A DNA stretch of 64,000 nucleotides from TWA4 sp051879195 (GTDB lineage Bacteria > Bacillota > Clostridia > Lachnospirales > Lachnospiraceae): the NCBI GenBank assembly GCA_051879195.1, contig JBJELO010000208.1:28369-92368 (forward strand). The letters are read 5' to 3'. Each line of letters starts with the position of its first letter. Within the stretch, counting starts at the first letter, position 1. Positions 17,219 through 25,774 of this stretch are shown one piece after another. The notes below the pieces were generated by a model. It did no database searches, was not told where the DNA came from, and saw only the letters and a program-made list of their open reading frames with translations. Both the position numbers and the translations under genes were made by a program.

Positions 17219-18445
17219 ATGAAAGCGGATCAGTTAATGGAAGAGGCTTCACAGCTGAAGGAAACGATTATTTCAAACAGAAGATATCTGCATAGTCATC
17301 CGGAGACGGGTTTTGATTTAAATGAGACAAAGGCTTATGTGAAACAGGAGCTTATTGATATGGGCTATGAGCCTGTGGAATGCGGCAGGGCCGGTCTGGT
17401 TGCCCTTGCCGGTGGCAAAAAGGAAGGAAAGGTATTTATGCTCCGGGCTGATATGGATGCGCTGCCCATCAGAGAAGAGGCCGATGTTGATTTTGCATCG
17501 GACAATGGCAGAATGCATGCATGCGGACATGATATGCATACTTCCATGCTGCTGGGAGCGGCAAGACTGCTGAAGCAGCATGAGGATGAAATCGAGGGTA
17601 CCATCAAGCTGATGTTCCAGCCTGCGGAAGAAATCTTTGAAGGCTCACATGATATGATTGAAGACGGGCTGTTGAAAAATCCTGATGTGGATTCTGCTCT
17701 GATGATCCATGTTATGGCAGGGATGCCTTTCCCAGCGGGAACGGTGGTCGTGTCATCTCCCGGTGTCAGCGCGCCGGCAGCGGATATTTTCCGGATTAAA
17801 GTTAAGGGAAAAGGCTGTCACGGTTCCATGCCCAATACGGGGATTGATCCGCTGAATGCGGCTGCACACATTCTGATTGCGCTGCAGGAGATCAATACCA
17901 GAGAGCTGTCTGTTATGGATCAGGCGGTTCTGACCATTGGCAGCATGAATGCCGGTACTGCACCCAATGTGATTCCCGATGTGGTTACCATGGGCGGCAG
18001 TCTTCGTACCTATGACGGTGAAGTCCGCGATTATATTAAGACACGTCTGGTGGAAATCGCTGAAGGAGTGGCAAAAACCTTTCGCGCAGAGGCAGAGGTC
18101 ACCTTTACCAGCGGCTGCCCCACTCTGGTGAATGATAAAGAAATGTCACTAAGCTGTGAGAAATATGTCAAAGAGCTTCTGGGACCGGGAAAATCCTTCT
18201 CTGTTGCTGAGCTGAATGCCATGAGCGGCGGCGGAAGCTCCTCCAAATCGGCAGGTTCCGAGGACTTTGCCTACGTAAGCCAGGAAGTACCTTCCGTCAT
18301 GCTTGCACTGGCAGCAGGCCAGCCGGATAAAGGATACTGCTATCCGCAGCATCACCCCATGGTGAAATTTGATGAGGAAGCACTGGCAGCGGGAAGCGCC
18401 GTGTACGCTTATACGGCAATGCGCTGGCTGGAAGAGCATAAATAA
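17219..18445 (+). CDS. M20-family amidohydrolase (M20D: N-acyl-amino-acid/hippurate hydrolase type)
   Basis: A 408-residue zinc amidohydrolase. Signature blocks: RRYLHSHPETGF, LRADMDALPIREEADV (Asp ligand region), HACGHDMHTSM (C102, H104, D105), QPAEEIFEGSHDMIEDGLL (catalytic Glu pair), a dimerisation lid at about 190-300, and the last His ligand in CYPQHHPMVKFDEEAL. These enzymes remove acyl groups from amino acids; some cleave auxin conjugates, hippurate or N-acetyl-diaminopimelate. Its strand-mate downstream is a thioesterase. RBS AAAAGGAGAC fixes the start. Substrate unknown. Confidence 0.92.
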   Translation: MKADQLMEEASQLKETIISNRRYLHSHPETGFDLNETKAYVKQELIDMGYEPVECGRAGLVALAGGKKEGKVFMLRADMDALPIREEADVDFASDNGRMHACGHDMHTSMLLGAARLLKQHEDEIEGTIKLMFQPAEEIFEGSHDMIEDGLLKNPDVDSALMIHVMAGMPFPAGTVVVSSPGVSAPAADIFRIKVKGKGCHGSMPNTGIDPLNAAAHILIALQEINTRELSVMDQAVLTIGSMNAGTAPNVIPDVVTMGGSLRTYDGEVRDYIKTRLVEIAEGVAKTFRAEAEVTFTSGCPTLVNDKEMSLSCEKYVKELLGPGKSFSVAELNAMSGGGSSSKSAGSEDFAYVSQEVPSVMLALAAGQPDKGYCYPQHHPMVKFDEEALAAGSAVYAYTAMRWLEEHK

Positions 18446-18511
18446 AAAAGCATAAGAGGCGTATAGAATATAGACAGAAAATATAAAATTTAATAGAAGG
18501 AACATCAGAGT

Positions 18512-18946
18512 ATGCAGGAAATTAAACCCTATGAGCACAGGGTGCAGTATTACGAAACGGACCAGATGGGTATTGTTCATCATTCCAACTATATCCGCTG
18601 GTTCGAGGAAGCGCGGACATTTATCCTGGAGGAAATGGGCTTCGGATACAAAAAGATGGAGGAATGCGGTGTGCTCAGCCCCGTGCTGGCGGTCAGCGCC
18701 GAGTATAAAACCATGACCCATTACGCGGATGCTGTGCTGATTCATGTGAAAGTTGTTTCCTACAACGGAATCAAGCTGCAGCTGGCGTACACCATCGAGG
18801 ATAAGGAAACGCACGAGGTGCGCTGCACCGGAGAAACACGCCACTGCTTTTTAAGTAAAGAAGGACGGCCGCTGTCACTGAAACGGTCATTCCCGGAGAT
18901 TCACGGGATATTTGAAGTCATGCTGGAACAGGAAAGTTTTGTGTAA
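18512..18946 (+). CDS. Acyl-CoA thioesterase, YbgC/4HBT hot-dog family
   Basis: A 144-residue hot-dog-fold enzyme hydrolysing short acyl-CoA or 4-hydroxybenzoyl-CoA-type thioesters. The active-site block YETDQMGIVHHSNYIRWFEE (residues about 11-30) contains the catalytic Asp and the V-x-H-x-x-Y helix. RBS AGAAGGAAC. It follows the M20 gene by 66 bases and is probably in the same transcript. Confidence 0.92.
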   Translation: MQEIKPYEHRVQYYETDQMGIVHHSNYIRWFEEARTFILEEMGFGYKKMEECGVLSPVLAVSAEYKTMTHYADAVLIHVKVVSYNGIKLQLAYTIEDKETHEVRCTGETRHCFLSKEGRPLSLKRSFPEIHGIFEVMLEQESFV

Positions 18947-18954
18947 ATCTGCCT

Positions 18955-18970
18955 GGCTCTGAACAGTAAC
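18955..18970 (-). repeat. Dispersed repeat, copy 2 (inverted)
   Basis: GGCTCTGAACAGTAAC, the exact reverse complement of the 16-mer at 7767-7782, placed 9 bases after the thioesterase stop codon and just before the thrS promoter. Confidence 0.8.
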
Positions 18971-18981
18971 TAAAATAATGA

Positions 18982-19010
18982 TTGACAGTTCTGAGAATCG
19001 GTGTTATCTT
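18982..19010 (+). promoter_or_regulatory. Promoter of the T-box/thrS transcript
   Basis: TTGACA at 18982-18987, 17-base spacer, TATCTT at 19005-19010. Confidence 0.75.
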
Positions 19011-19017
19011 TAAAAAC

Positions 19018-19327
19018 GATAACATAAGAAAAGCAATGACGGAAAAGAGTAGTTTGCAGGAAACATCCAGAGAGAGCAGCAGAAGGTGGAAGCTGTTTAT
19101 GCGGAATGCTTACGAAAACCATTCCGGAGCTGCAGTGCCTAAGGTGTGATCGGGATTCTGTTTGTACAGTTTTCTCTGTAGAATGTTTCTTTTCATAACT
19201 GTTAAGTGCTGCCGTATGCCTGCGTTAAAGGATAGGATTTGCTGGAATCTGAAGTGAAAAGTTAAGGTGGAACCGTGCTGTATGCACCCTTGGATATGCC
19301 ATTGGTATGTCCCGGGGTGCTTTTCTT
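19018..19327 (+). ncRNA. T-box riboswitch leader (threonine type by context)
   Basis: The 430-base gap before thrS is a T-box leader. The conserved antiterminator sequence appears as AAGGTGGAACCGTG at 19264-19277 (consensus AGGGTGGNACCGCG). It is followed by a competing terminator, GCACCC at 19284-19289 pairing with GGGTGC at 19315-19320 with inner helices, then a T run to 19327. Upstream lies a stem I region with AGAGTAGT (about 19048) and an apical hairpin CGGAATG/CATTCCG near 19100-19126. Uncharged tRNA would stabilise the antiterminator and let thrS be transcribed. I could not place the specifier codon with certainty; threonine specificity is inferred from the gene. Confidence 0.9.
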
Positions 19328-19446
19328 ATGTTACTGAAAAAGTGTTGTATTCACAGATTCATCATGAAAGAGAGCGCTGATAGAACATGATGAAAGGCAG
19401 ACGGGCAGTTTTTGGCACTGCCGTCAGGCAGAAAGGAGCATGGGAA

Positions 19447-21225
19447 ATGAAAGTTTTACAAAGTAGCGGCCACATAACGGAAGAAGTATTTGAAGGAGCA
19501 GAGATCAGATTTGAGGAGGCCCGCGGAAGGCAGGCGTTCTGGCATACCAGCGCACATGTGCTGGCACAGGCTGTAAAAAGATTGTATCCGGACACAAAAT
19601 GTGCCATCGGGCCGGCAGTGGAAAACGGATTTTATTATGATTTTGAATTCGGTTTTCATTTTACAGATGAGCATCTGAAGGCGGTTGAGGCGGAAATGAG
19701 ACGAATCGTCAGGGAATCGCTGTCGCTGCAGGTGTCTGAGGTGAGCAGGGAAGAAGCCCTTTCCTGTATGGAACATGCAGGTGAAAGTTATAAAGTGGAA
19801 ATGATCCGTGAACTGCCGGAAGAAGAAACGATTACTTTTTACAGGCAGGGCAATTATGTGGAATTCTGTGCCGGTCCCCACATTTCCAATACCTGTCAGA
19901 TCAAGGCATTTAAACTGCTGTCGGTTGCCGGTGCATACTGGCGGGGCAGTGAAAAGAACAGAATGCTTACCAGAATTTACGGAATTTCTTTTCCGAAAGC
20001 TTCCCTGCTGGAGCAGCATCTGCGGATGCTGGAGGAGGCAAAACTGAGGGATCACAGAAAGCTGGGAAAGGAACTGGGACTGTTCACACTGATGGAAGAA
20101 GGTCCGGGATTTCCCTTTTTCCTGCCTAAAGGGATGATTCTGAAAAATCTTCTGATCGATTACTGGAGACAGATTCATGAGAGGGAGGGTTATCAGGAAA
20201 TTTCCACACCCATGATGCTGAACCGCGGTCTGTGGGAGACCTCCGGGCACTGGGATCATTATCGTGAAAACATGTATACAACCGTCATTGATGATACGGA
20301 TTTTGTCGTCAAGCCCATGAACTGTCCCGGCGGCATGCTGGTATACAAGATGCAGCCCCGGTCCTACAGGGAACTGCCGCTGCGTCTGGGAGAGCTGGGA
20401 CTTGTGCACCGGCATGAGAAATCCGGGCAGCTGCACGGACTTATGCGGGTCAGATGCTTTACTCAGGATGATGCCCATATTTTCATGACACAGGATCAGA
20501 TCATGGGGGAAATTCAGCGGATCGTAAAACTCATCGATGAAGTGTACAGCAGATTCGGTTTTCAGTATTTTGTGGAGCTTTCCACAAAGCCGGAAAACAG
20601 CGTGGGAAGTGATGAGGACTGGGAAACAGCAACGGCAGCCCTGGAAAGTGCCATGAAGGCCATGGATATGGAATATCGTGTCAACGAAGGTGACGGCGCA
20701 TTTTATGGTCCGAAGCTGGATTTCCATCTGAAGGATTCCATCGGAAGAACCTGGCAGTGCGGAACCATACAGCTTGATTTCCAGCTGCCGGCACGTTTTC
20801 AGGCAGAGTATACCGGTGCGGATGGTGAGAAACACCGCCCCATCATGATCCATCGCGTAGTGTTTGGCTCCATCGAGCGCTTTATGGGAATTCTGATCGA
20901 GCATTATGCCGGAAAATTTCCTGTCTGGCTGTCACCGGTGCAGGTAAAAATACTGCCCGTATCCGGAAAATACCTGCAGTACAGCAATGAAATTGCCGGT
21001 CAGCTGAGAGCACAGGGAATCCGGGTCGAAATCGATGAAAGGGATGAAAAACTGGGTTACAAAATCAGAGAAGCCCGCCTGGACAAGGTTCCCTACATGA
21101 TTATACTGGGGGAAAAGGAACAGGCCGGCGGAACCGTATCTGTCAGACAAAGAGACGCGGAGCCCGGTCAGCAGGATATGGGCGAAATGACACCCGGAGC
21201 ATTTGCAGAAATGATACTGGGATGA
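19447..21225 (+). CDS. thrS: Threonyl-tRNA synthetase lacking the N-terminal TGS domain
   Basis: A 592-residue class II synthetase charging tRNA-Thr. The ATG at 19447 is chosen: AAGGAG lies 8 bases upstream, whereas the upstream ATG at 19387 has no RBS. Only about 32 residues precede the editing domain, so the TGS domain of ordinary 635-650-residue ThrRS is missing. Editing residues are intact (H33, H37 in HTSAHVLAQ; C141, H145 in CAGPH). The catalytic core has zinc-site contexts MNCPGG, DDAHIF and HRVVFGSIERFMGILIEHYA, and motif 2 RHEKSGQLHGLMRVR. The C-terminal anticodon-binding domain begins near FPVWLSPVQVK. It is controlled by the T-box upstream. It may be a second, stress-induced enzyme like B. 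subtilis ThrZ; that would need a TGS-containing paralogue elsewhere. Confidence 0.95.
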   Translation: MKVLQSSGHITEEVFEGAEIRFEEARGRQAFWHTSAHVLAQAVKRLYPDTKCAIGPAVENGFYYDFEFGFHFTDEHLKAVEAEMRRIVRESLSLQVSEVSREEALSCMEHAGESYKVEMIRELPEEETITFYRQGNYVEFCAGPHISNTCQIKAFKLLSVAGAYWRGSEKNRMLTRIYGISFPKASLLEQHLRMLEEAKLRDHRKLGKELGLFTLMEEGPGFPFFLPKGMILKNLLIDYWRQIHEREGYQEISTPMMLNRGLWETSGHWDHYRENMYTTVIDDTDFVVKPMNCPGGMLVYKMQPRSYRELPLRLGELGLVHRHEKSGQLHGLMRVRCFTQDDAHIFMTQDQIMGEIQRIVKLIDEVYSRFGFQYFVELSTKPENSVGSDEDWETATAALESAMKAMDMEYRVNEGDGAFYGPKLDFHLKDSIGRTWQCGTIQLDFQLPARFQAEYTGADGEKHRPIMIHRVVFGSIERFMGILIEHYAGKFPVWLSPVQVKILPVSGKYLQYSNEIAGQLRAQGIRVEIDERDEKLGYKIREARLDKVPYMIILGEKEQAGGTVSVRQRDAEPGQQDMGEMTPGAFAEMILG

Positions 21226-21308
21226 GGCAGACTGCAGGCTGTATATTGTAATGCTGTATGTTGTATGCCTGGGCCTGCTGTACGATTGCTGCCGGCTCGG
21301 TGATCGGA

Positions 21309-21875
21309 TTATTCTTTCCCTCTGCATACCGCTCCGGCCAGACCGAGAATGACTTCTGTTTCTTCTGCAGGAGGGATTCGGCCGGAGTCATTAATCCAGT
21401 CCTGAAGAACTTTATAGCTGCCATGAATCACAAATGAGATTGTGGCAGCTTTTTTCTTTTCATTATGAATACCGTCCAGTGCCGTGTCCAGCATTTCTTC
21501 GATTTTCGGCAGTGAAAAAAGCCGTTCTGCGAATGTCTCATCGATGTTGTTATTGATCAGCATGGAGGAAAGTTCCAGATTGTCTTCCATGAACTGCAGC
21601 ACAAAGGTAACACGGCTGTGAACGCTTTCTCTGTCCTGCACATCTGCATTTTCCAGGTTTTTTGCAATTTCATTCAGATAATCGGAACCGATTTCCGCCA
21701 GCACTTCATACTGGCTTCCATAATGATTGTAGAATGTGGTCCGGTTGATTCCCGCATTTTCGCACAGCTCCCGGATGGATATTCTGTGTATGCTCTTTTT
21801 TTTCAGCAGTTTTAAAAAAGCGCTGTGGATCAGCTGTCTGGTCAGGGCAACGCGCTGGTTTGGTTTCGTTCCCAT
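21309..21875 (-). CDS. TetR/AcrR-family regulator
   Basis: A 188-residue repressor. The N-terminal HTH is typical: ALTRQLIHSAFLKLLKKKSI, then RISIRELCENAGINRTTFYN and HYGSQYEVLAEI. The rest is an all-helical ligand domain resembling the TetR_C_33/DhaS-like group. It diverges from the TSUP fusion gene at 22069, with a palindrome between them, so control of that gene is likely. Ligand unknown. Confidence 0.9.
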   Translation of the reverse strand: MGTKPNQRVALTRQLIHSAFLKLLKKKSIHRISIRELCENAGINRTTFYNHYGSQYEVLAEIGSDYLNEIAKNLENADVQDRESVHSRVTFVLQFMEDNLELSSMLINNNIDETFAERLFSLPKIEEMLDTALDGIHNEKKKAATISFVIHGSYKVLQDWINDSGRIPPAEETEVILGLAGAVCRGKE

Positions 21876-21888
21876 ATGGTCCTCCGTG

Positions 21889-21938
21889 AATTCAACACTT
21901 TCTGCTCATCTGTCGGTTGCAAATTCAACATGTGTTGA
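21889..21938. promoter_or_regulatory. Candidate TetR operator between divergent genes
   Basis: TCAACA-TG-TGTTGA, a perfect inverted repeat at 21925-21938, plus a half-site ATTCAACA near 21889. The position between the TetR gene and the TSUP fusion gene suits autoregulation and control of both. Confidence 0.55.
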
Positions 21939-22068
21939 GTAAAATTATTAATAAATATCAGTTTAAGGATAAAAGCGCCGGTTGTCAAGGAAAAGCAGAA
22001 GATGCCGGAGCAGAAAACCGGGACAGAAAAATCAAAACAGAAATCAGAGCAGAGGGAGTAAATCAGAT

Positions 22069-23619
22069 ATGGAATATTTATGGTGTTTTATCGGCGCGTT
22101 GGGTGCAGGAATCGGTACAGGGTTGGCGGGGCTGTCTGCCGCGACTGTTATGGTTCCCATTATGATTGTATTATGTCCGGCATTTTCCGGGGAAACGGGG
22201 GCTTACCATGCAACGGCTATCGCTCTTGCATCGGATATTCTGGGCTCGGCATTTACTGCTGGAATTTATATCCGGCATAAAAATGTGGATCTGAAACGGG
22301 GCTGGATCATGATGGTATGCATCATCGCCATGTGCGTCGTCGGAAGTTTTGCTGCATTTGAAGTGGGGAATGTGGTACTGGGAGGCTTTTCTCTGTTTCT
22401 CTGTGTGGGAATCGGTATCCGTTTCCTGCTGAAACCGGATACGCAGCGGGAGGAAACAGTGGCAAAAGGCGCGAAGCTGGACTGGAAAGGGATTGCAGTT
22501 TCCCTGTTTTTCGGACTTACCATCGGATTCGGTACGGGATTTGTGGGATCCGGCGGCGGCATGATGATGCTGGTGGTATTTACCGCTTTTCTGGGAATGG
22601 ACCGGAAACCGGCGGTGGGGACAAGTACACTGATCATGACATTTACAGCGCTGATTGCATTTATCAGCCATTCAATCATTGACCCCACCATTATTCTGAA
22701 AGACTGGCCCGTGCTTCTGCTGTGTATTGTGACAGAAACGGCAGCTTCCATCATATCTGCTCAGTTTGCCAACCGGGTCAATAACCGGACGGTGGGGCTG
22801 GTGACCGGTGCCGTGCTGACGGTTCTCGGTATCACCATGCTGGCAATTAATTACAGGAAACCGATTGCTTCCTGCGCACGGATTGTATTCAGGGGACAGG
22901 GTACTGACGGTGGACTGATCATGCAGGTACTTCGCTGCATGGGCTGGTATCTGCTGTTTATTGCCGCAATTGTAATCATGATTCTGGTGCTGCGGCTTTG
23001 TTTCCGGATATCCGGCGAGGCTGCACGGAAGCTGCTGCAGTTTCCTGCCCTGGCATCGGTTATTTTCATGCTGTATGCGGCGGAGACCTGGATTGCTGCG
23101 GTTTTATGTGCCATTGTTTTCTGTCTGGCGGTATATCCTGTGCTTTGCATGCTGGAAAAATGGAATGGCTATTCCAATCTGTTTATGGAGCGGAAGCCGG
23201 GCGAGGTAAAAAAGAGCCTGTTTCTTCTGTTCGGAACGCATACCGCGCTGGCGGCGCTGGCCTGCGGTGTGTTGAAAATGCCGTATGTTGCCGTTACGGC
23301 AATCATTGTATGGGGGATTGGTGATACCGCCGCTGCTCTGTACGGGAAACGTTTTGGGAAACATCACGTCGGTCTGCCCCATGCAGACAATCATAAAACA
23401 TGGCAAGGAACTGCAGCCATGGCAGTAACCTCTTTTATAACAGCGGTGGCCGTTCTGGCGGCAGTCAGTCCGCTTTCTGTATGGAAATGCATTCTGTTTT
23501 CCCTGATCGCAGCCCCTTTTTCCGCAGCCTCCGAACTGTATTCTCATAACGGCAATGATACCGTCACGGTACCTGTTGCGGTAGCTGCAGTGTTGGCGGT
23601 GCTTTGCATGATCGGATAA
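22069..23619 (+). CDS. Fusion: TSUP (TauE/SafE-type) transporter + phytol/dolichol-kinase-like membrane domain
   Basis: A 516-residue polytopic protein. Residues about 1-275 form a TSUP exporter with its two family repeats (ALGAGIGTGLAGLSAATVMV and LTIGFGTGFVGSGGGMMMLV). From about residue 290 a second membrane module follows, with the order of elements of the phytol kinase/dolichol kinase/CDP-DAG-synthase-like superfamily: EAARKLLQF, MERKPGEVKKSLFLLFG, WGIGDTAAALYGKRFGKHH (D419) and HKTWQGTAAM (K443), ending ELYSHNGNDTVTVPVA. Those enzymes phosphorylate isoprenoid alcohols at the membrane. ATG 22069 is chosen for the AGAGGGAG RBS; a longer frame upstream lacks one. The TetR gene diverges from it. 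The combined function is unknown: transport of an organic anion coupled to lipid phosphorylation is conceivable but unproven. Confidence 0.75.
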   Translation: MEYLWCFIGALGAGIGTGLAGLSAATVMVPIMIVLCPAFSGETGAYHATAIALASDILGSAFTAGIYIRHKNVDLKRGWIMMVCIIAMCVVGSFAAFEVGNVVLGGFSLFLCVGIGIRFLLKPDTQREETVAKGAKLDWKGIAVSLFFGLTIGFGTGFVGSGGGMMMLVVFTAFLGMDRKPAVGTSTLIMTFTALIAFISHSIIDPTIILKDWPVLLLCIVTETAASIISAQFANRVNNRTVGLVTGAVLTVLGITMLAINYRKPIASCARIVFRGQGTDGGLIMQVLRCMGWYLLFIAAIVIMILVLRLCFRISGEAARKLLQFPALASVIFMLYAAETWIAAVLCAIVFCLAVYPVLCMLEKWNGYSNLFMERKPGEVKKSLFLLFGTHTALAALACGVLKMPYVAVTAIIVWGIGDTAAALYGKRFGKHHVGLPHADNHKTWQGTAAMAVTSFITAVAVLAAVSPLSVWKCILFSLIAAPFSAASELYSHNGNDTVTVPVAVAAVLAVLCMIG

Positions 23620-23635
23620 GAAACGGTCAAAAAAT

Positions 23636-23676
23636 AATCGCAAGCGATTGACAAAGCATGGCAGGTATCGTATAAT
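23636..23676 (+). promoter_or_regulatory. MarR promoter with overlapping operator
   Basis: Consensus promoter: TTGACA 23648-23653, 17-base spacer, TATAAT 23671-23676. The perfect palindrome AATCGC-AA-GCGATT (23636-23649) runs into the -35 box. The same 14-mer stands before the MATE gene (24265-24278). Confidence 0.8.
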
Positions 23677-23718
23677 TACTTCTGTGAAAGCAGATCAGTA
23701 CAGAAAGCAGGTGAATGT

Positions 23719-24141
23719 ATGCAGGAAGAAAGAAGATGCGGACTCCTGATCCGGAAGATACATACAAAACTGGAAAAGGATGCCAATAATGCCATGAGGG
23801 ATGCGGATCTGTCTTTTGCACAGATTTCCATACTGGAGCTGCTGAATTCCGTACCGGGACAGCAGATGCAGGTGAAGGAGATTCAGAAGCATGAAAAGCT
23901 TGCCCAGTCGACAACAGCAGGACTGGTGAGCCGGATTGAACAGAAAGGTTTTGTGGAGTGCTGGTCAGATTCCGAAGACAGAAGGCTGAAATGGGTAAAG
24001 CTGACAGCACGGGGACAGGATTGCTGCGTCAAAGCGGATGAACGTATGAAAGTGGCAGAGGATATGCTGCTGAGAAATCTCACAGATACGGAAAAGGAAA
24101 TCCTGCTCAGTCTGCTTCAGAAGGTCAGCAATTCCATTTAG
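23719..24141 (+). CDS. MarR-family regulator
   Basis: A 140-residue winged-helix repressor. It has the expected helix content, a recognition region around VKEIQKHEKLAQSTTAGLVS and a wing DSEDRRLKWVKLTARGQ. RBS AGAAAGCAGGTG. It precedes a MATE efflux gene, and both promoters carry an identical 14-base palindrome, so it probably represses itself and the pump and releases on binding a drug-like ligand. Confidence 0.92.
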   Translation: MQEERRCGLLIRKIHTKLEKDANNAMRDADLSFAQISILELLNSVPGQQMQVKEIQKHEKLAQSTTAGLVSRIEQKGFVECWSDSEDRRLKWVKLTARGQDCCVKADERMKVAEDMLLRNLTDTEKEILLSLLQKVSNSI

Positions 24142-24229
24142 CAGGATGGATATGTATCCGGATATGGTGAAAAGATGGTTCCGGACACTGCAGCTTTTCT
24201 GCAGACAGGTAAAAGCGATATGAAAAAGT

Positions 24230-24255
24230 AAAAGCGTGAAAACGCTTTTCTTTTT
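24230..24255 (+). terminator. Terminator of the MarR gene
   Basis: AAAAGCG (24230-24236), 6-base loop, CGCTTTT (24243-24249), then CTTTTT. It sits immediately before the MATE promoter. Confidence 0.75.
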
Positions 24256-24257
24256 CA

Positions 24258-24278
24258 TATAATCAATCGCAAGCGATT
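24258..24278 (+). promoter_or_regulatory. MATE promoter -10 and MarR operator
   Basis: TATAAT at 24258-24263 followed two bases later by AATCGC-AA-GCGATT (24265-24278), which would cover the transcription start. The -35 (around 24235) is poor, as expected for a regulated promoter. Confidence 0.65.
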
Positions 24279-24322
24279 TAATGTAGGTGATAATTAAGTA
24301 CGAAAAGAAAGAAGGCTGTAAT

Positions 24323-25768
24323 ATGAAAGAAAATGCAGAAGTGAAAAAAGACAACAGGATGAATGAAGATATGAATGAAAACATAAATGAAGATAACAGA
24401 GTGAGAGAAGATAATAACCTTGCACGGTACCAGTCCATGCCGGTGGCACGGGCTGTTATCTCCAACGCACTTCCTGCCATGGCGGCCATGCTGATGACGC
24501 TGATCTATAATCTTGCGGATACTTTCTTTATCGGCCAGACAAAGGATGCGTATCAGGTAGCGGCTGTATCTCTGGCAACTCCGGTGTTCCTCATATTTAT
24601 GGCGGTGGGATCCGCTTTTGGAATCGGCGGTACTTCAGTGATTTCAAGGGCATTTGGGGAAGGGAACAACAGGTATGCCCGAAAGGTGTCTTCTTTCTGT
24701 ATGTGGGGGTGTGTGATCTGCGGTACTGTAATATCAGCATGTCTGCTGATTTTCATGAATCCGATTCTTCGTTTGATTGGAGCCAGCGAGGCAACCTGGG
24801 GATTTACAAAAATCTATCTTACAATCGTAGCATTCTGCGGACCGTTTGCTGTGATTTCCAGCTGTTTCTCCAATGTGCTGAGAGCAGAAGGACAGGCAAA
24901 CCGGGCAATGGCAGGCCAGATTGTGGGGAATCTTCTCAATATAACGCTGGATGCGGTATTTATCATGGGTTTTCACTGGGATATTGTGGGGTGTGCACTG
25001 GCAACACTGATTGGTGAAATTGCAGGTGCCTGTTATTATCTGATTTATTTTCTGCGGAGACAATCTTCTTTGAGTATCAGTATTCGCGATTTTACAATGA
25101 AAGAACATGTGGCAGCAGGTACTCTTGTGATCGGGATTCCGGCTTCTCTGGGCTCTCTCCTTATGAGTGTATCTCAGATTGTTATGAATGCTCAGATGGC
25201 AAAGCATGGCGATATGGCAGTAGCCGGGATTGGGGTGGCTATGAAAATCGTTATGATTACCGGTATGCTGTCAATGGGAATCGGACAGGGGGTTCAGCCG
25301 CTCCTGGGCTTTTGTATAGGATCCGGAAACCGTGACCGTTTCAGGAAAATCATGAGTTTTTCCCTGTTTTTTGCCACAGCAATCGGAACAGTTCTGACAA
25401 TCTGCTGTTATGTCTTTAATAGTCCGATTATCGGTGCATTTCTGAATGATGAAGGTGCTTTTGCCTGTGCACAGACATTTTCCGGAATTCTGCTCTGTAC
25501 AGGTCCATTGTTTGGAATCTATTATGTACTGTGCAATGCACTGCAGGCAATGGGAGCAGCAACAGCCTCTTTCATTATCAATATCAGCAGGCAGGGACTT
25601 GTTTACATTCCCATGCTGTTTATCATGGATGCATGGCTTGGAGCATCAGGACTTGCATGGGCGCAGCCTGCAGCAGATGTGATTTCCGTAATAATGGCTG
25701 CACTTCTGTATGGAAGGAATTTTCAGAAAAAAAGCAGGAAAAATTCCGGAGCCGGAACGAAACGGTAA
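24323..25768 (+). CDS. MATE-family efflux pump under MarR control
   Basis: A 481-residue antiporter of about 12 helices. The first repeat begins ALPAMAAMLMTLIYNLADTF and contains IGGTSVISRAFGEGN; the second begins GIPASLGSLLMSVSQIVMNA. The first 35 residues are very rich in Asn, Asp, Glu and Lys, unlike typical MATE N-termini. The ATG at 24323 is chosen for GAAAGAAGG upstream; an in-frame ATG at 24287 would lie only 8 bases past the operator. Probably exports the compound sensed by the MarR protein upstream. Confidence 0.92.
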   Translation: MKENAEVKKDNRMNEDMNENINEDNRVREDNNLARYQSMPVARAVISNALPAMAAMLMTLIYNLADTFFIGQTKDAYQVAAVSLATPVFLIFMAVGSAFGIGGTSVISRAFGEGNNRYARKVSSFCMWGCVICGTVISACLLIFMNPILRLIGASEATWGFTKIYLTIVAFCGPFAVISSCFSNVLRAEGQANRAMAGQIVGNLLNITLDAVFIMGFHWDIVGCALATLIGEIAGACYYLIYFLRRQSSLSISIRDFTMKEHVAAGTLVIGIPASLGSLLMSVSQIVMNAQMAKHGDMAVAGIGVAMKIVMITGMLSMGIGQGVQPLLGFCIGSGNRDRFRKIMSFSLFFATAIGTVLTICCYVFNSPIIGAFLNDEGAFACAQTFSGILLCTGPLFGIYYVLCNALQAMGAATASFIINISRQGLVYIPMLFIMDAWLGASGLAWAQPAADVISVIMAALLYGRNFQKKSRKNSGAGTKR

Positions 25769-25774
25769 CTGACT

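Noticed and set aside
19456..20904. 482-codon reverse open frame opposite thrS
   Set aside because: It is the antisense shadow of a well-supported gene, rich in His, Cys and Phe, with no RBS or family pattern.
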